Positions 24,689 through 33,504 of a DNA stretch of 64,000 nucleotides are shown in pieces. Positions within the stretch are counted from its first letter, which is position 1; each line of letters opens with the position of its first letter. The position numbers were made by a program, and so were the translations under genes. The DNA is taken from contig NZ_KE384104.1 in NCBI RefSeq assembly GCF_000423905.1, forward strand, positions 10,586-74,585, given 5' to 3'. The notes beneath the pieces were generated by a model. The model did not search any database. It was not told the DNA's origin and saw only the letters and a list, made by a program, of their open reading frames with translations. The DNA comes from Thermus antranikianii DSM 12462 (GTDB taxonomy: Bacteria > Deinococcota > Deinococci > Deinococcales > Thermaceae).

Positions 24689-27388
24689 TCACTTAAAGGC
24701 TTCCTCAAGAAGCGCTTCCTGCTCCTCTTTGTGCACCTTGGAGGAACCCACGGCGGGGCTTGGGGACTCCGGCCGGGCCACCACGCTGAAGGGGTGGCCG
24801 TAGATCTCCCCGCAGAAGCGGGCGGAGAGGTACCACCAGGCCCCCTGGTTCACCGGTTCCTCCTGGACGTAGACCACCGGGGTCTTCTTGGGGTAGAAGC
24901 CCAGGGCCTCCTTGAGCTCGGCCTCGGGGAAGGGGTAGAGGAGCTCAAGCCGCACCAGGGCCACGTCCTCCGCCCCCACCTCCCTCCGCTTTTGCAGGAG
25001 GTCGTAGTAGACCTTCCCCGAGGTGAGAAGGACCTTCCTGGCCCCCTTGACCCTCTCGGGGATGACCTTCTGGAAGCGCCCCTGGGCAAGCTCCTCCAGG
25101 CTGGAGACCACCTCGGGGTGGCGGAGGAGGCTTTTGGGGGTGAGGACCACGAGGGGCTTGCGGATGGGGCGCTTCACCTGGCGGCGGAGGAGGTGGAAGA
25201 ACTGGGCGGGGGTGGTGGGGTAGGCCACCTGGAGGTTGTCCTTGGCCCCAAGCTGCAGGAAGCGCTCCAGCCGGGCGGAGGAGTGCTCGGGGCCCTGGCC
25301 CTCGAGGCCGTGGGGCAGGAGGAGGACCAGGCCGGAAAGCCGGTTCCACTTAGCCTCGGCGCTGGCCAGGAACTGGTCGATGTAGACCTGCGCCACGTTG
25401 ACGAAGTCCCCAAACTGGGCCTCCCAGAGGACCAGGGCCTCGGGGTAGTCCAGGCTGTACCCGTACTCAAACCCCAGCACCCCGGCCTCGGAGAGGGGGG
25501 AGTTGTAGATCTCCACCTCCGCCTGCCCCTCGGCCAGGTGCTGCAAGGGGATGTAGGGCCTTCCCGTCTGGTAGTCGTACAGGGCGGCGTGGCGCTGGGT
25601 GAAGGTGCCCCTTAGGGCATCCTGCCCCGTGAGGCGCACCCGGTGCCCCTCGGCAGCCAAGGAGGCGAAGGCCAAGGCCTCGGCCGCCGCCCAGTCCAGG
25701 GGGCGCTTGGCCTCGGCCATCTCCTTTCGGGCCTCGAGGAACCGCTTCAGCTTGGGATGCACCTGGAAGCCCTCGGGCACGGTGCTCAGGCGGAGAAGGA
25801 GTTCCTTTAGCGCCTCCAGGGGCACCCCGGTATCCACCTCGGGCACCAGGTGGTCGGGCCCGCCCACGTACCCCTGCCAGATGCCGGAAAGCCCGTGGGG
25901 CACCACGGGGCCCGGCTCCGCCTTGACCCGGGCGAACTCGCTCTCCAGGTTCGCCAGGTAGGCTTCCTCCTTGGCTTTAAGCTCCCCTTCCGCCACCACC
26001 CCTTCGGCAAGGAGCCTCTCCGCATAGACCCTCCAGGGCTCGGGCTTTTTGGAGATGAGGGCGTACATGGAGGGCTGGGTGAAGGTGGGCTCGTCCGTCT
26101 CGTTGTGGCCCCGGCGGCGGTAGCCCACCAGGTCGATGACCACGTCCTTGCCGAAGCGCTGGCGGTACTCCAGGGCCAGGCCCAGCACGAACCAGAGCTC
26201 GTCCAGGGCCTCGGCGTTCACGTGGAAGACGGGAGCCCCCACCATCTTGGCGATGTCCGTGGGGTAGCGGCAGGAGGTGTACTCCTCGGGCAGGGTGGTG
26301 AAGCCCAGCTGGTTGTTGGCCACCACATGGAGGGTCCCTCCCACCCGGTAGCCGGGAAGCCGGGAGAGGTTCAGGGTCTCCTGGACGATGCCCTCCCCGA
26401 TGAAGGCCGAGTCCCCGTGGACCAGGATGGCCAGGCCCCTCTTCCGCTCCCGGTCGCCGAAGCGGTCCTGCTTGGCCCGAAGCCTCCCCAGGGTCACGGG
26501 GTTCACGAACTCCAGGTGGCTGGGGTTGAAGTTGAGGGAAACGTGCACCTTCCCGTAGGGGGTGGTGAGGTCGTTGGAGAAGCCCAGGTGGTACTTCACA
26601 TCCCCCGAGTAGCCCTCGGGGAAGATCTCCTCGAACTCGCGGAAGATGCGCTCAAAGGGCTTGCCCACCACGTGGGCCAGAACGTTGAGCCGCCCCCGGT
26701 GGGCCATGCCCAGGACCACCTCCCTGACCCCGTGGCGGGCGGCTTCCTCCACCGCCTCTAAGAGAAGGGGAACCAGGCTTTCCAGGCCCTCGAGGCTGAA
26801 GGTCTTGGCCCCCAGGTACTTGCGTTGCAGGAAGGCTTCAAAGAGGCTCGCCTGCATGAGGCGCTCCAGCATGCGCCGGCGCACCTCGCGGGGAGGCTTG
26901 GGCCAGGGGGCCTCGATGCGGGAAAGAAGCCAGGCCCGCTCCTCGGGCTCGGTATGGACCACCTCAAACCCCACCGGGCCCAGGTAAACCTCCTCCAGGC
27001 GGCCCAAGAGGTCCCCCAGGGTGGGGGCGCCGAAGAAGGGGGGAAGGGACCTAAAGAGATCCTCCCGGGAAAGGCCGTGGGCCTCCAGGGAAAGCTCCTT
27101 GGGCCTAGGCCGCTCCCGCCCCAAGGGGTCTATGCGGGCCGCCAGGTGACCAAGCTCCCTGTAGGCCTGAACCAGGCGCTCCACCTTGAGGAGGAAGGCC
27201 AGGTCCACCGCCTCGGCCAGGGGAGCGGGGGTGGCTCGTCGGCCGTCCTCGAGGGGTTCTCTTCGGGAACCCTCCAGGGCGAGGGCGGAAAAGTAGCGGC
27301 GCCACTCCTCCGGCAGGGAGAAGGGATCCTCCAGATAGGCCCGGTAGAGGGCCTCCAGGTAGCCTTGGCTTTCCAACGTGAGCTCCAT
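24689..27388 (-). CDS. sucA: 2-oxoglutarate dehydrogenase E1
   Basis: 899-residue thiamine-diphosphate enzyme that decarboxylates 2-oxoglutarate. The N-terminal YLEDPFSLPEEWRRYF region, HRGRLNVLAHVVGKPFERIFREFEE, the ThDP motif around HGDSAFIGEGIVQETLNLS, and YRRRGHNETDEPTFTQP are classic SucA/KGD features. ATG 27388 is chosen because GGGAGGTAGG lies directly upstream; the frame stays open 12 codons further. It is first in sucA-sucB-lpd and divergent from the enoyl-CoA hydratase gene. Confidence 0.98.
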   Translation of the reverse strand: MELTLESQGYLEALYRAYLEDPFSLPEEWRRYFSALALEGSRREPLEDGRRATPAPLAEAVDLAFLLKVERLVQAYRELGHLAARIDPLGRERPRPKELSLEAHGLSREDLFRSLPPFFGAPTLGDLLGRLEEVYLGPVGFEVVHTEPEERAWLLSRIEAPWPKPPREVRRRMLERLMQASLFEAFLQRKYLGAKTFSLEGLESLVPLLLEAVEEAARHGVREVVLGMAHRGRLNVLAHVVGKPFERIFREFEEIFPEGYSGDVKYHLGFSNDLTTPYGKVHVSLNFNPSHLEFVNPVTLGRLRAKQDRFGDRERKRGLAILVHGDSAFIGEGIVQETLNLSRLPGYRVGGTLHVVANNQLGFTTLPEEYTSCRYPTDIAKMVGAPVFHVNAEALDELWFVLGLALEYRQRFGKDVVIDLVGYRRRGHNETDEPTFTQPSMYALISKKPEPWRVYAERLLAEGVVAEGELKAKEEAYLANLESEFARVKAEPGPVVPHGLSGIWQGYVGGPDHLVPEVDTGVPLEALKELLLRLSTVPEGFQVHPKLKRFLEARKEMAEAKRPLDWAAAEALAFASLAAEGHRVRLTGQDALRGTFTQRHAALYDYQTGRPYIPLQHLAEGQAEVEIYNSPLSEAGVLGFEYGYSLDYPEALVLWEAQFGDFVNVAQVYIDQFLASAEAKWNRLSGLVLLLPHGLEGQGPEHSSARLERFLQLGAKDNLQVAYPTTPAQFFHLLRRQVKRPIRKPLVVLTPKSLLRHPEVVSSLEELAQGRFQKVIPERVKGARKVLLTSGKVYYDLLQKRREVGAEDVALVRLELLYPFPEAELKEALGFYPKKTPVVYVQEEPVNQGAWWYLSARFCGEIYGHPFSVVARPESPSPAVGSSKVHKEEQEALLEEAFK

Positions 27389-27402
27389 CCTACCTCCCAA
27401 GA

Positions 27403-27477
27403 AGGGGGCGTATACCCCCTTCATCTACGCTACACCAAAAAGCGGTGTAGGTGCTTTAGGACCTTTACAATAGGGCC
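27403..27477. promoter_or_regulatory. divergent control region between sucA and the enoyl-CoA hydratase gene
   Basis: Contains the perfect inverted repeat CTACACC-N7-GGTGTAG (27430-27450), operator-like for a dimeric repressor. On the plus strand TACAAT (27466-27471) is 6 nt before the ATG at 27478, a probable leaderless -10. On the minus strand TATACG (27414-27409), inside GGGGGCGTATACCCCC, is a possible -10 for sucA. Confidence 0.5.
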
Positions 27478-28242
27478 ATGGTCCTGAAGGAGAGACAGGA
27501 AGGCGTCCTTATCCTCAGCCTAAACCGGCCGGAAAAGCTGAACGCCATAACCGGTGCCCTGCTGGACGAACTCTACCAAGTCCTAAAGGAGGCCCAGGAA
27601 GACCCCGGGGTCCGGGCCCTCCTCCTCACGGGGGCCGGGCGGGCCTTCTGTGCGGGGCAGGACCTGGGGGAGTTCGGGGAGGGCAAGCCCGACTACGAGG
27701 CCCACCTCCGCCGCTACAACCGGGTGGTGGAGGCTCTGGCGGGGCTGGAGAAGCCCCTGGTGGTGGCGGTGAACGGGGTGGCGGCGGGAGCGGGGATGAG
27801 CCTGGCCCTTTGGGGCGACCTGCGCCTGGCGGCCCTGGAGGCCAGCTTCACCCCCGCCTTCGTGCGCATCGGCCTGGTGCCGGACTCGGGGATGAGCTTT
27901 ATCCTGCCCCGGCTGGTGGGGTTCGCCAAGGCCCAGGAACTCCTCCTCCTCTCCCCCAGGCTTTCCGCCGAGGAGGCCCAGGCCCTCGGCCTGGTGCACC
28001 GGGTGGTGCCGGGGGAAAGGCTTTTGGAGGAGGCCCTGGCCCTGGCCCGGGAGCTGGCCCAGGGGCCCACCCGGACCTACGCCCTCACCAAGAAGCTCCT
28101 TTTGGAAACCTACCGGCTTTCCCTCACGGAGGCCCTGGCCCTCGAGGCCATCCTCCAGGGGGAGGCCGGGCGCACCCAGGACCACGAGGAGGGGGTAAGG
28201 GCCTTTAGGGAAAAGCGCCCGCCCAGGTTCGTGGGCCGATGA
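27478..28242 (+). CDS. enoyl-CoA hydratase/isomerase family protein (PaaG-like)
   Basis: 254-residue crotonase-fold enzyme. The oxyanion-hole segments are GRAFCAGQDLGEF (near residue 60) and VAVNGVAAGAGMSLALWGDLRLA (near residue 105), and the FVRIGLVPDSGMSFILPRLVG segment resembles phenylacetate-pathway PaaG isomerases, which often have Asp in that loop. Likely acts in fatty-acid or phenylacetate CoA-thioester metabolism; the exact substrate is not readable. Its stop overlaps ruvA by 4 nt. Confidence 0.88.
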   Translation: MVLKERQEGVLILSLNRPEKLNAITGALLDELYQVLKEAQEDPGVRALLLTGAGRAFCAGQDLGEFGEGKPDYEAHLRRYNRVVEALAGLEKPLVVAVNGVAAGAGMSLALWGDLRLAALEASFTPAFVRIGLVPDSGMSFILPRLVGFAKAQELLLLSPRLSAEEAQALGLVHRVVPGERLLEEALALARELAQGPTRTYALTKKLLLETYRLSLTEALALEAILQGEAGRTQDHEEGVRAFREKRPPRFVGR

Positions 28243-28814
28243 TCCGCTACCTCAAGGGCACGGTCCTGAAGAGGGAGGAAGGGGGGTTTCTCCTTTTGGT
28301 GAATGGGGTGGGCTTCCTGGTGCAAGCCCCCCAGACCCTTCTGCAAAGCCTCAAAGAGGGCCAGGAGGTGGCGGTCCACACCCATCTTCAGCTCCGGGAG
28401 GAGGGCCTGTTTCTTTATGGCTTCCCTGACGAGGAAAGCCTCCTCCTCTTTGAGCTCCTCCTTTCCGTGAGCGGGGTGGGGCCCAAGGTGGCCCTCTCCC
28501 TTCTCTCCGCCCTCACCCCCAGGCTTCTGGCCCAGGCCCTGGCCCAGGGGGACCTGCGCCTCCTCACCGCGGCAAGCGGGGTGGGGAAAAGGCTTGCCGA
28601 GCGGATCGCCCTGGAGCTCAAGGGGAAGGTGCCCCCAAGCCTCCTCACCGGGCAAAAGGTGGAAAGCCAGGCGGCGGAGGAGGCCATCCTGGCCCTCACC
28701 GCCTTGGGCTTCAAGGAGGGCCAGGCCCGGGGGGTGGTCCTGGACCTCCTGGCCAAGCGCCCCTCGGCCAACGCCCAGGAGCTCATCAAGGAGGCCCTGA
28801 AGCGGTTGCGCTAG
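28239..28814 (+). CDS. ruvA: Holliday junction DNA helicase subunit RuvA
   Basis: 191 residues. N-terminal OB-fold MIRYLKGTVLKREEGGFLLLVNGVGF, two helix-hairpin-helix motifs (LLLSVSGVGPKVALSLLSALTP and LLTAASGVGKRLAERIALELKGK), and a flexible linker to the C-terminal RuvB-binding domain (EEAILALTALGFKEGQA). It binds four-way junctions as a tetramer and loads RuvB. It overlaps the upstream crotonase gene (ATGA) and converges with the gene at 28816, 1 nt away. Confidence 0.97.
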   Translation: MIRYLKGTVLKREEGGFLLLVNGVGFLVQAPQTLLQSLKEGQEVAVHTHLQLREEGLFLYGFPDEESLLLFELLLSVSGVGPKVALSLLSALTPRLLAQALAQGDLRLLTAASGVGKRLAERIALELKGKVPPSLLTGQKVESQAAEEAILALTALGFKEGQARGVVLDLLAKRPSANAQELIKEALKRLR

Positions 28815-28815
28815 G

Positions 28816-29307
28816 CTAGAGTTCGTCCAACGCCTCCCTGGGGGTGCGGCGGGCGGCCAGGTAACCCCCCTCCCTCAGAACCAGGGGGAAGAGCACCTCC
28901 CAGGGCCCCTCGAGGGCCAAAAGCCCCTCCCCCTGGAAGACCCTCGCCCCCTCGGGCGGGCCTCCCTCCAGGCCGAAGGGGAACAGGGCCAAAAACCCCT
29001 CCCCTGGCTCCCCCTCCCCATGGTCCAGGTAAAGGGCCACGGGCTCCAGAAACCCCATGAGGCGGGTGCGGTGCATCTCCCGCCTCAGGGCCTGCAGGGC
29101 CTTAAGGTGGGATGCCCCCTGCCAGAGGAGGAAGTCGGCCTCGGGGGAAAGCCCCACCAGGCTGTAGACCCGGAGGAAACCCTCCTTTTCCTGCCAGCGG
29201 GCCAGGAACTGGGCGAACTCCTCTTTAAGGTGCTCCTGGTGCTCGGCCTCGAGGCGGCGGAACTCCGGCAAAAGCCTATAGAGGCTAAACCCCCAAAGGC
29301 GCGGCAT
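28816..29307 (-). CDS. short chlorite-dismutase-family paralogue
   Basis: 163 residues. LVGLSPEADFLLWQGASHLKALQALRREMHRTRLMGFLEP parallels the ChdC neighbour (VITHKADLLFLNLRESLDALLEVEARLNKSLFARYLSP), so it looks like a single dimeric alpha/beta-barrel domain of the same family, followed by a short beta-rich tail. It is about 90 residues shorter than ChdC and lacks the second ferredoxin-like repeat with the haem-binding region. It is 3 nt downstream of chdC. Role unknown; haem handling or partner of ChdC is inference. Confidence 0.7.
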   Translation of the reverse strand: MPRLWGFSLYRLLPEFRRLEAEHQEHLKEEFAQFLARWQEKEGFLRVYSLVGLSPEADFLLWQGASHLKALQALRREMHRTRLMGFLEPVALYLDHGEGEPGEGFLALFPFGLEGGPPEGARVFQGEGLLALEGPWEVLFPLVLREGGYLAARRTPREALDEL

Positions 29308-29310
29308 GCC

Positions 29311-30063
29311 TCACCCCACCTCCAGGAAGCGGGCCAGGGCCTCTTGGCTGAGGCGCTTGCCCACGTAGAAGGGCCCGAACTCGCCAAAGCGGGCGGATAC
29401 CTCGTCAAAGCGCATCTCGTACACGATCTTCTTGAACTGGATGGGGTCCTCGCTAAAGAGGTCCACCCCCCACTCCCAGTCGTCCAGGCCCTGGGCCCCG
29501 CTGATCACCTGCAAGACCTTGCCCTGGTACTTCCTTCCCGTTTCCCCGTGGGCCTTCATGAGCTCCGCCCGCTCCTTGGCGGGGAGGAGGTACCAGTTGT
29601 CCTGGCCCTGGCGGCGCTTGTTCATGGGGTAGAAGCAGACGTAGCCCGTCTTGGGCAGCCTGGGGGTCAGGCGGGGCTTGATGTAGGGGGCTTCGGGATC
29701 CAAAGGCCCGGTCTGGCTCCCCAGCTCCACCACCGAGTAAAACCCGTAGGCGGGGCTTAGGTAGCGGGCGAAAAGGCTCTTGTTGAGCCTGGCCTCCACC
29801 TCCAGGAGGGCATCCAGGCTCTCCCTCAGGTTCAGGAAGAGGAGGTCGGCCTTGTGGGTGATCACCTGGTACACGCCGAAGGACCCCTTGCCCTCCGCCT
29901 CTACCTTTTCCCACTCCCCCAGGATTTCCGAAAGCTCCCCCCAGGCGGCCTGCCGTTCCTCCTTGGGGGCGGAGAACCAGGCGGCATGGTCCAGGCGGCG
30001 GAAGTCGTGAAGGATGTGCCAGCCCTCGAGGGTAAAGGTGGGCTCAGGAATGTGACCTCCCAT
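29311..30063 (-). CDS. chdC: coproheme decarboxylase (HemQ/ChdC), chlorite-dismutase family
   Basis: 250 residues. Typical ChdC features are WHILHDFRRLDHAAW near the start, HKADLLFLNLRESLDAL, YGFYSVVEL, the YVCFYPMNKRR segment whose Tyr forms the radical in ChdC-type enzymes, and DDWEWGVDLFSEDPIQFKKIVYEMRFDE near the end. It converts coproheme III to haem b in the coproporphyrin-dependent pathway used outside Proteobacteria. ATG 30063 has TATATT 6 nt upstream, so the message is probably leaderless; divergent from mscS. Confidence 0.93.
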   Translation of the reverse strand: MGGHIPEPTFTLEGWHILHDFRRLDHAAWFSAPKEERQAAWGELSEILGEWEKVEAEGKGSFGVYQVITHKADLLFLNLRESLDALLEVEARLNKSLFARYLSPAYGFYSVVELGSQTGPLDPEAPYIKPRLTPRLPKTGYVCFYPMNKRRQGQDNWYLLPAKERAELMKAHGETGRKYQGKVLQVISGAQGLDDWEWGVDLFSEDPIQFKKIVYEMRFDEVSARFGEFGPFYVGKRLSQEALARFLEVG

Positions 30064-30095
30064 GCCCCCAATATACCCGGGGATATACTCCCACC
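30064..30095. promoter_or_regulatory. overlapping divergent leaderless promoters of chdC and mscS
   Basis: Only 32 bp separate the two start codons. Minus strand: TATATT (30075-30070), 6 nt, ATG 30063. Plus strand: TATACT (30084-30089), 6 nt, ATG 30096. The -10 boxes are 8 bp apart, so polymerase can occupy only one at a time. No -35 consensus is visible. Confidence 0.6.
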
Positions 30096-31151
30096 ATGGT
30101 GGCCCTACACGTAGCCCTCGCCCTCCTTCTGGCCTGGCTTTTAGGCCTCTACGGAGCCAGAGCCCTGAACGCCCTGGGGCGCCTCACCCCCACGGAGCGG
30201 GACGACCGCTTCTTCCGGGCCCTCGGCTTCCTCTGGTGGGGGGTGGTGGTCCTCCTGGCCCTGAGCTACCTGGCCCACGCCCTCGCCTGGCCCCTGGAGC
30301 CCCTGGCCACCTGGGGGAAGGCCCTCGCCCAGTGGCTGGGAAGCCGGGGCCTGGCCATCCTGGCGGTGATGGGCCTCACCCTGGTGGCCTACCGCCTCGT
30401 GCCCCTCCTCCTCGCCCGGCTTCCCGAGCCCGAAGGGGAGCTCACCCGGGAGGCGGTGCGGCGCAAAACCTTAAGGGCGGTGGCGGAGTCGGTGCTAAGG
30501 GTAAGCATCGTGGTGATCGGCGGCCTCTTTATGCTCTCCAACCTGGGCTTCAACGTCACCGCCCTCCTGGCGGGGGCCGGGGTGGTGGGCCTGGCCATCA
30601 GCTTCGCTGCCCAGAACCTGATCCGGGACTTCATCAACGGATTTTTCATCCTTCTGGAGGATCAGTACGGGGTAGGGGATATCGTGCTCATCAACGGGGT
30701 GGGGGGGCAGGTGGAGCGCTTCAACCTGCGCCTCACCGTGCTCCGGGACCTGGAGGGCCGGGTCCACTTCATCCCCAACTCCGAGGTCCGCCAGGTGACG
30801 GTCCTCACCCAGGAGTGGAGCCGGGCGGTGGTGGACGTGGGCGTGGCCTACAAGGAGGACCTGGACCGGGTTTTGGAGGTATTCCGAGACGAGGTGGCCC
30901 GCTTCCACCAGGACCCGGAGTGGCAAGACCGGTTCACCGAACCCCCGGAGGTCCTGGGGGTGCAGGACCTGGGAAACAGCGCCGTGGTCATCCGGGTCCT
31001 CTTCAGCACCAAGCCCGCCCAGCAGTGGGCCGTGGCCCGGGAGTTCCGCCGCCGCATCAAAAACCGCCTGGACCGGGAGGGGATCGAGATCCCCTACCCC
31101 CACCAGAAGCTCTACTTCGGCGAACCCCTTAGGCTGGAGAAGGGAGCGTAA
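30096..31151 (+). CDS. small-conductance mechanosensitive channel (MscS family)
   Basis: 351 residues with four N-terminal hydrophobic segments and the pore-lining helix/beta-domain signature NVTALLAGAGVVGLAISFAAQNLIRDFINGFFILLEDQYGVGD, which is the MscS hallmark. The cytoplasmic vestibule follows (IPNSEVRQVTVLTQEWSRAVVDVGVAYKEDLDRVLEVF). It opens under membrane tension to release solutes after osmotic downshock. TATACT 6 nt before ATG 30096 indicates a leaderless start. The coiled-coil gene starts 2 nt after its stop. Confidence 0.95.
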   Translation: MVALHVALALLLAWLLGLYGARALNALGRLTPTERDDRFFRALGFLWWGVVVLLALSYLAHALAWPLEPLATWGKALAQWLGSRGLAILAVMGLTLVAYRLVPLLLARLPEPEGELTREAVRRKTLRAVAESVLRVSIVVIGGLFMLSNLGFNVTALLAGAGVVGLAISFAAQNLIRDFINGFFILLEDQYGVGDIVLINGVGGQVERFNLRLTVLRDLEGRVHFIPNSEVRQVTVLTQEWSRAVVDVGVAYKEDLDRVLEVFRDEVARFHQDPEWQDRFTEPPEVLGVQDLGNSAVVIRVLFSTKPAQQWAVAREFRRRIKNRLDREGIEIPYPHQKLYFGEPLRLEKGA

Positions 31152-31153
31152 GG

Positions 31154-33484
31154 ATGCCGGACGTCTACGGAACCATCCTGGAGGCCATCCACCCCCACCT
31201 GGGGGCCAGGGCCGAGGCGGTATTGGAGGAGGGGCTAAAACGCCTGGGCAAACGGCCCTCCGAGCTCACCCCAGCGGATGGGGCCCACCTCCTAAAGGGC
31301 CTGGTCTACCGCGAGCTCCAGGCCCGCATGCGCCCGGAGGAGGCCAGGCGGTTGGTGGAGGGGGTCCTGGCCAAGATAGAAGGCCAGGGTGCCAGGCTGG
31401 CCAAGCTGGAACAGGGCTTGAAGCGCTTCGGGCTCTATGTGGACTGGCCGGAGGTGGCCCGGCTCCGAGCCCTGGTCAACCGCCTGCGCCAGTCCCCGGA
31501 CCCTGGGCTTCTGGCGGAGGGGGAAGAGCTTTTAGAAGCCCTGGACGAGAAGATGGAGGAGGCCCTCTTGCGCCAGGCCAAGGACCTGGCCCACCTGGAG
31601 GAGGCCCTGGAAAGGGTGCGCCACCTGGGAGGGCCCAAGGTGCGGCGGCTGGAAAGCCTGGTGGAAACCATCCGCCAGGCCCAGAAGGAGGGCATCCTGG
31701 CCCAGGCGGAGGTGGAGCGGGCCCGGAGCCTGGCCCTGGAGCTAAGGAAGTTCCTGGAGTCCAGCGCCGTCAAGACCCCTACCTTGCCGGAGATCATCTT
31801 TGAAACCCAGGAAACCCCCCCGGAGACCCCACCCCAGGCGGAAACGCCCTCCCATCCCTCCGACGTCTTCCTCACCGTGGAGGAAGCCTCCGACCTGGAA
31901 GGGGAGCTCGTGGTGGACCTCGAGGCCCTTTCCCAGGAGGCCAGCCAGAGGATCCTGGCCCTGGAGGTGGAGGAGGAGAAGCGCAAGCTGGAAGAGCTCT
32001 TAAGCCGCTTCGCCCCCCTGGTGGAACGGGCCACGGTAAGCCCCCTTCTCGCCGAGGTCCAGGCCCTTCTGGATGCGGGCACCCCCGTGGGGGAAAAGCT
32101 CAAAGCCCTGGAGGAAGCCTTCCAGGAGGCCGAGAGAAACCTCCGGGCCGAGAAGCGGGCCCGCCTGATCCAGCTTCAGGAGGCCCTGCGCCTCCTCTCC
32201 CTGCCCGAGGAAGCCAAGCTCCCCCTAGAGCGGGCCTTGCAGCTGGCGGAGGAAACCCTGGAGGAGGGAGGCTACCCCGACCTCCTTCCCCTGGAGGAGG
32301 AGCTCAGGCGCCTGGAGGAGGAGGCCCGGCGCAAGGCGGAGGAGGAAAAGCGCCTCCTCCAGGAAAAGGAAGCCCTGGTGGAGGAGCTAAAGGAAAAGGG
32401 CGAGGCCTTCCGCCCCCTCCTGGAAGAACTGAAGGCGCTCCCCCTAGAAGCCCTTCCCCAAAGGCTTCCCGAGGTGCGGGCCCGGTATGCCGAGCTCCTC
32501 AAGGCCCAAGGGGAGGAGGCCGCCCTAAGGGCCAAGCTCACCGAGGCGGCTAAGGCCCTGGAGGCCCTAAAGCCCGAGGCCCTGGCCCTGGGCCTAAAGG
32601 AGAAGGTGGCCGAGGCGGAAGCCCTCCTGGCCCAGGGGAGCCTTCCCGACCTGGGGTCCTTACGGAAGAGCCTGGAGGAGGCCAAGGCTCAGGCCCGGCA
32701 GGAAGCCCTTTTAGAGCTGGGCCGCCTTCAGGCCCTGGCGGAGCGCTTCCGCGGCTTTGGGGGGGAAGGGGTCTTGCGGGCCATCGCCGAGGAAAAGGGC
32801 AAGCCCCTCCCCGACCCTACCCCCATTGCCCGGGCCCTGGAGGCCTTAAAGCGGCGGATGGAGGTGAAGCGGGAGGAGCTCACCACCCGCCTCACCGCCT
32901 TCTTCCAGGCTTACGCCCGCCTCGAGGGGTTCCAAAGCGAAACGGGCCGCCGCCTAAAGGCCCTTTTACCGGTGCTGAGAAGCGCCCAGGAAAAGCTTCC
33001 CCGCCTAGGACCCCAAGGCCTCCTCCAGGTGGAAAGAACCCTAAGCCAGGCGGAGGCCCTTCTCCGGGAACTGGAAAGGGAGCAAGAGGCCGCCAAGGCG
33101 GTGCTCCAAGAGATCAGAGAGATCAGAGGCGAGGAGATCGAGGCCCTCCTCGGGGTCTTCGACCAGGGCAGAACCCCGGCCCAGGCAAAGGCGCCGGAGA
33201 CACCCTCCCCCAAGGTGCTCGAGGCGGACCTCGCCCCCTTGCGCCTTCCCGGGGTGGAGGTGCTGGGCTACCTGGGGGGGGCCTTGCCCCTGCCCAAGGA
33301 ACCCCTGGAGGCTCTGGTCCAAGCCCTGGACCAGCTGGATAAAAGCCTGGGCCAGACCCGGGGGCCTGCGGCCATCCTCCTGGGGGAAAAGGCCTTGGTC
33401 CTGGCCCCCCGCAAGGGCCGCACCCTGGTGGCCCTGCTGGAAAAGACCAGCCTATCCGCCTTCCTCCTGGAACTCACCTCCTAG
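31154..33484 (+). CDS. large coiled-coil protein with a possible roadblock/LC7-like C-terminal domain
   Basis: 776 residues, dominated by Leu/Glu/Ala-rich helix from about residue 60 to 690 (for example EAEALLAQGSLPDLGSLRKSLEEAK). A small globular N-terminal segment is present. The last ~80 residues switch to a compact alpha/beta pattern (GVEVLGYLGGALPLPKEPLEALVQALDQL, then AAILLGEKALVLAPRKGRTLVALLEKTSL) resembling roadblock/LC7 domains, common in Thermus with small GTPases of the MglA type. It is not a recognised family member by eye. No membrane segment. It lies between mscS and rel in the same direction. Confidence 0.7.
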   Translation: MPDVYGTILEAIHPHLGARAEAVLEEGLKRLGKRPSELTPADGAHLLKGLVYRELQARMRPEEARRLVEGVLAKIEGQGARLAKLEQGLKRFGLYVDWPEVARLRALVNRLRQSPDPGLLAEGEELLEALDEKMEEALLRQAKDLAHLEEALERVRHLGGPKVRRLESLVETIRQAQKEGILAQAEVERARSLALELRKFLESSAVKTPTLPEIIFETQETPPETPPQAETPSHPSDVFLTVEEASDLEGELVVDLEALSQEASQRILALEVEEEKRKLEELLSRFAPLVERATVSPLLAEVQALLDAGTPVGEKLKALEEAFQEAERNLRAEKRARLIQLQEALRLLSLPEEAKLPLERALQLAEETLEEGGYPDLLPLEEELRRLEEEARRKAEEEKRLLQEKEALVEELKEKGEAFRPLLEELKALPLEALPQRLPEVRARYAELLKAQGEEAALRAKLTEAAKALEALKPEALALGLKEKVAEAEALLAQGSLPDLGSLRKSLEEAKAQARQEALLELGRLQALAERFRGFGGEGVLRAIAEEKGKPLPDPTPIARALEALKRRMEVKREELTTRLTAFFQAYARLEGFQSETGRRLKALLPVLRSAQEKLPRLGPQGLLQVERTLSQAEALLRELEREQEAAKAVLQEIREIRGEEIEALLGVFDQGRTPAQAKAPETPSPKVLEADLAPLRLPGVEVLGYLGGALPLPKEPLEALVQALDQLDKSLGQTRGPAAILLGEKALVLAPRKGRTLVALLEKTSLSAFLLELTS

Positions 33485-33504
33485 GGGTGCTACACTGAAC
33501 AATA

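Noticed and set aside
23559-24803. 414-codon plus-strand frame over sucB
   Set aside because: Antisense shadow of a conserved E2 gene; composition (Gly/His/Leu/Val-rich) is typical of reverse-complement reading of Thermus codons.
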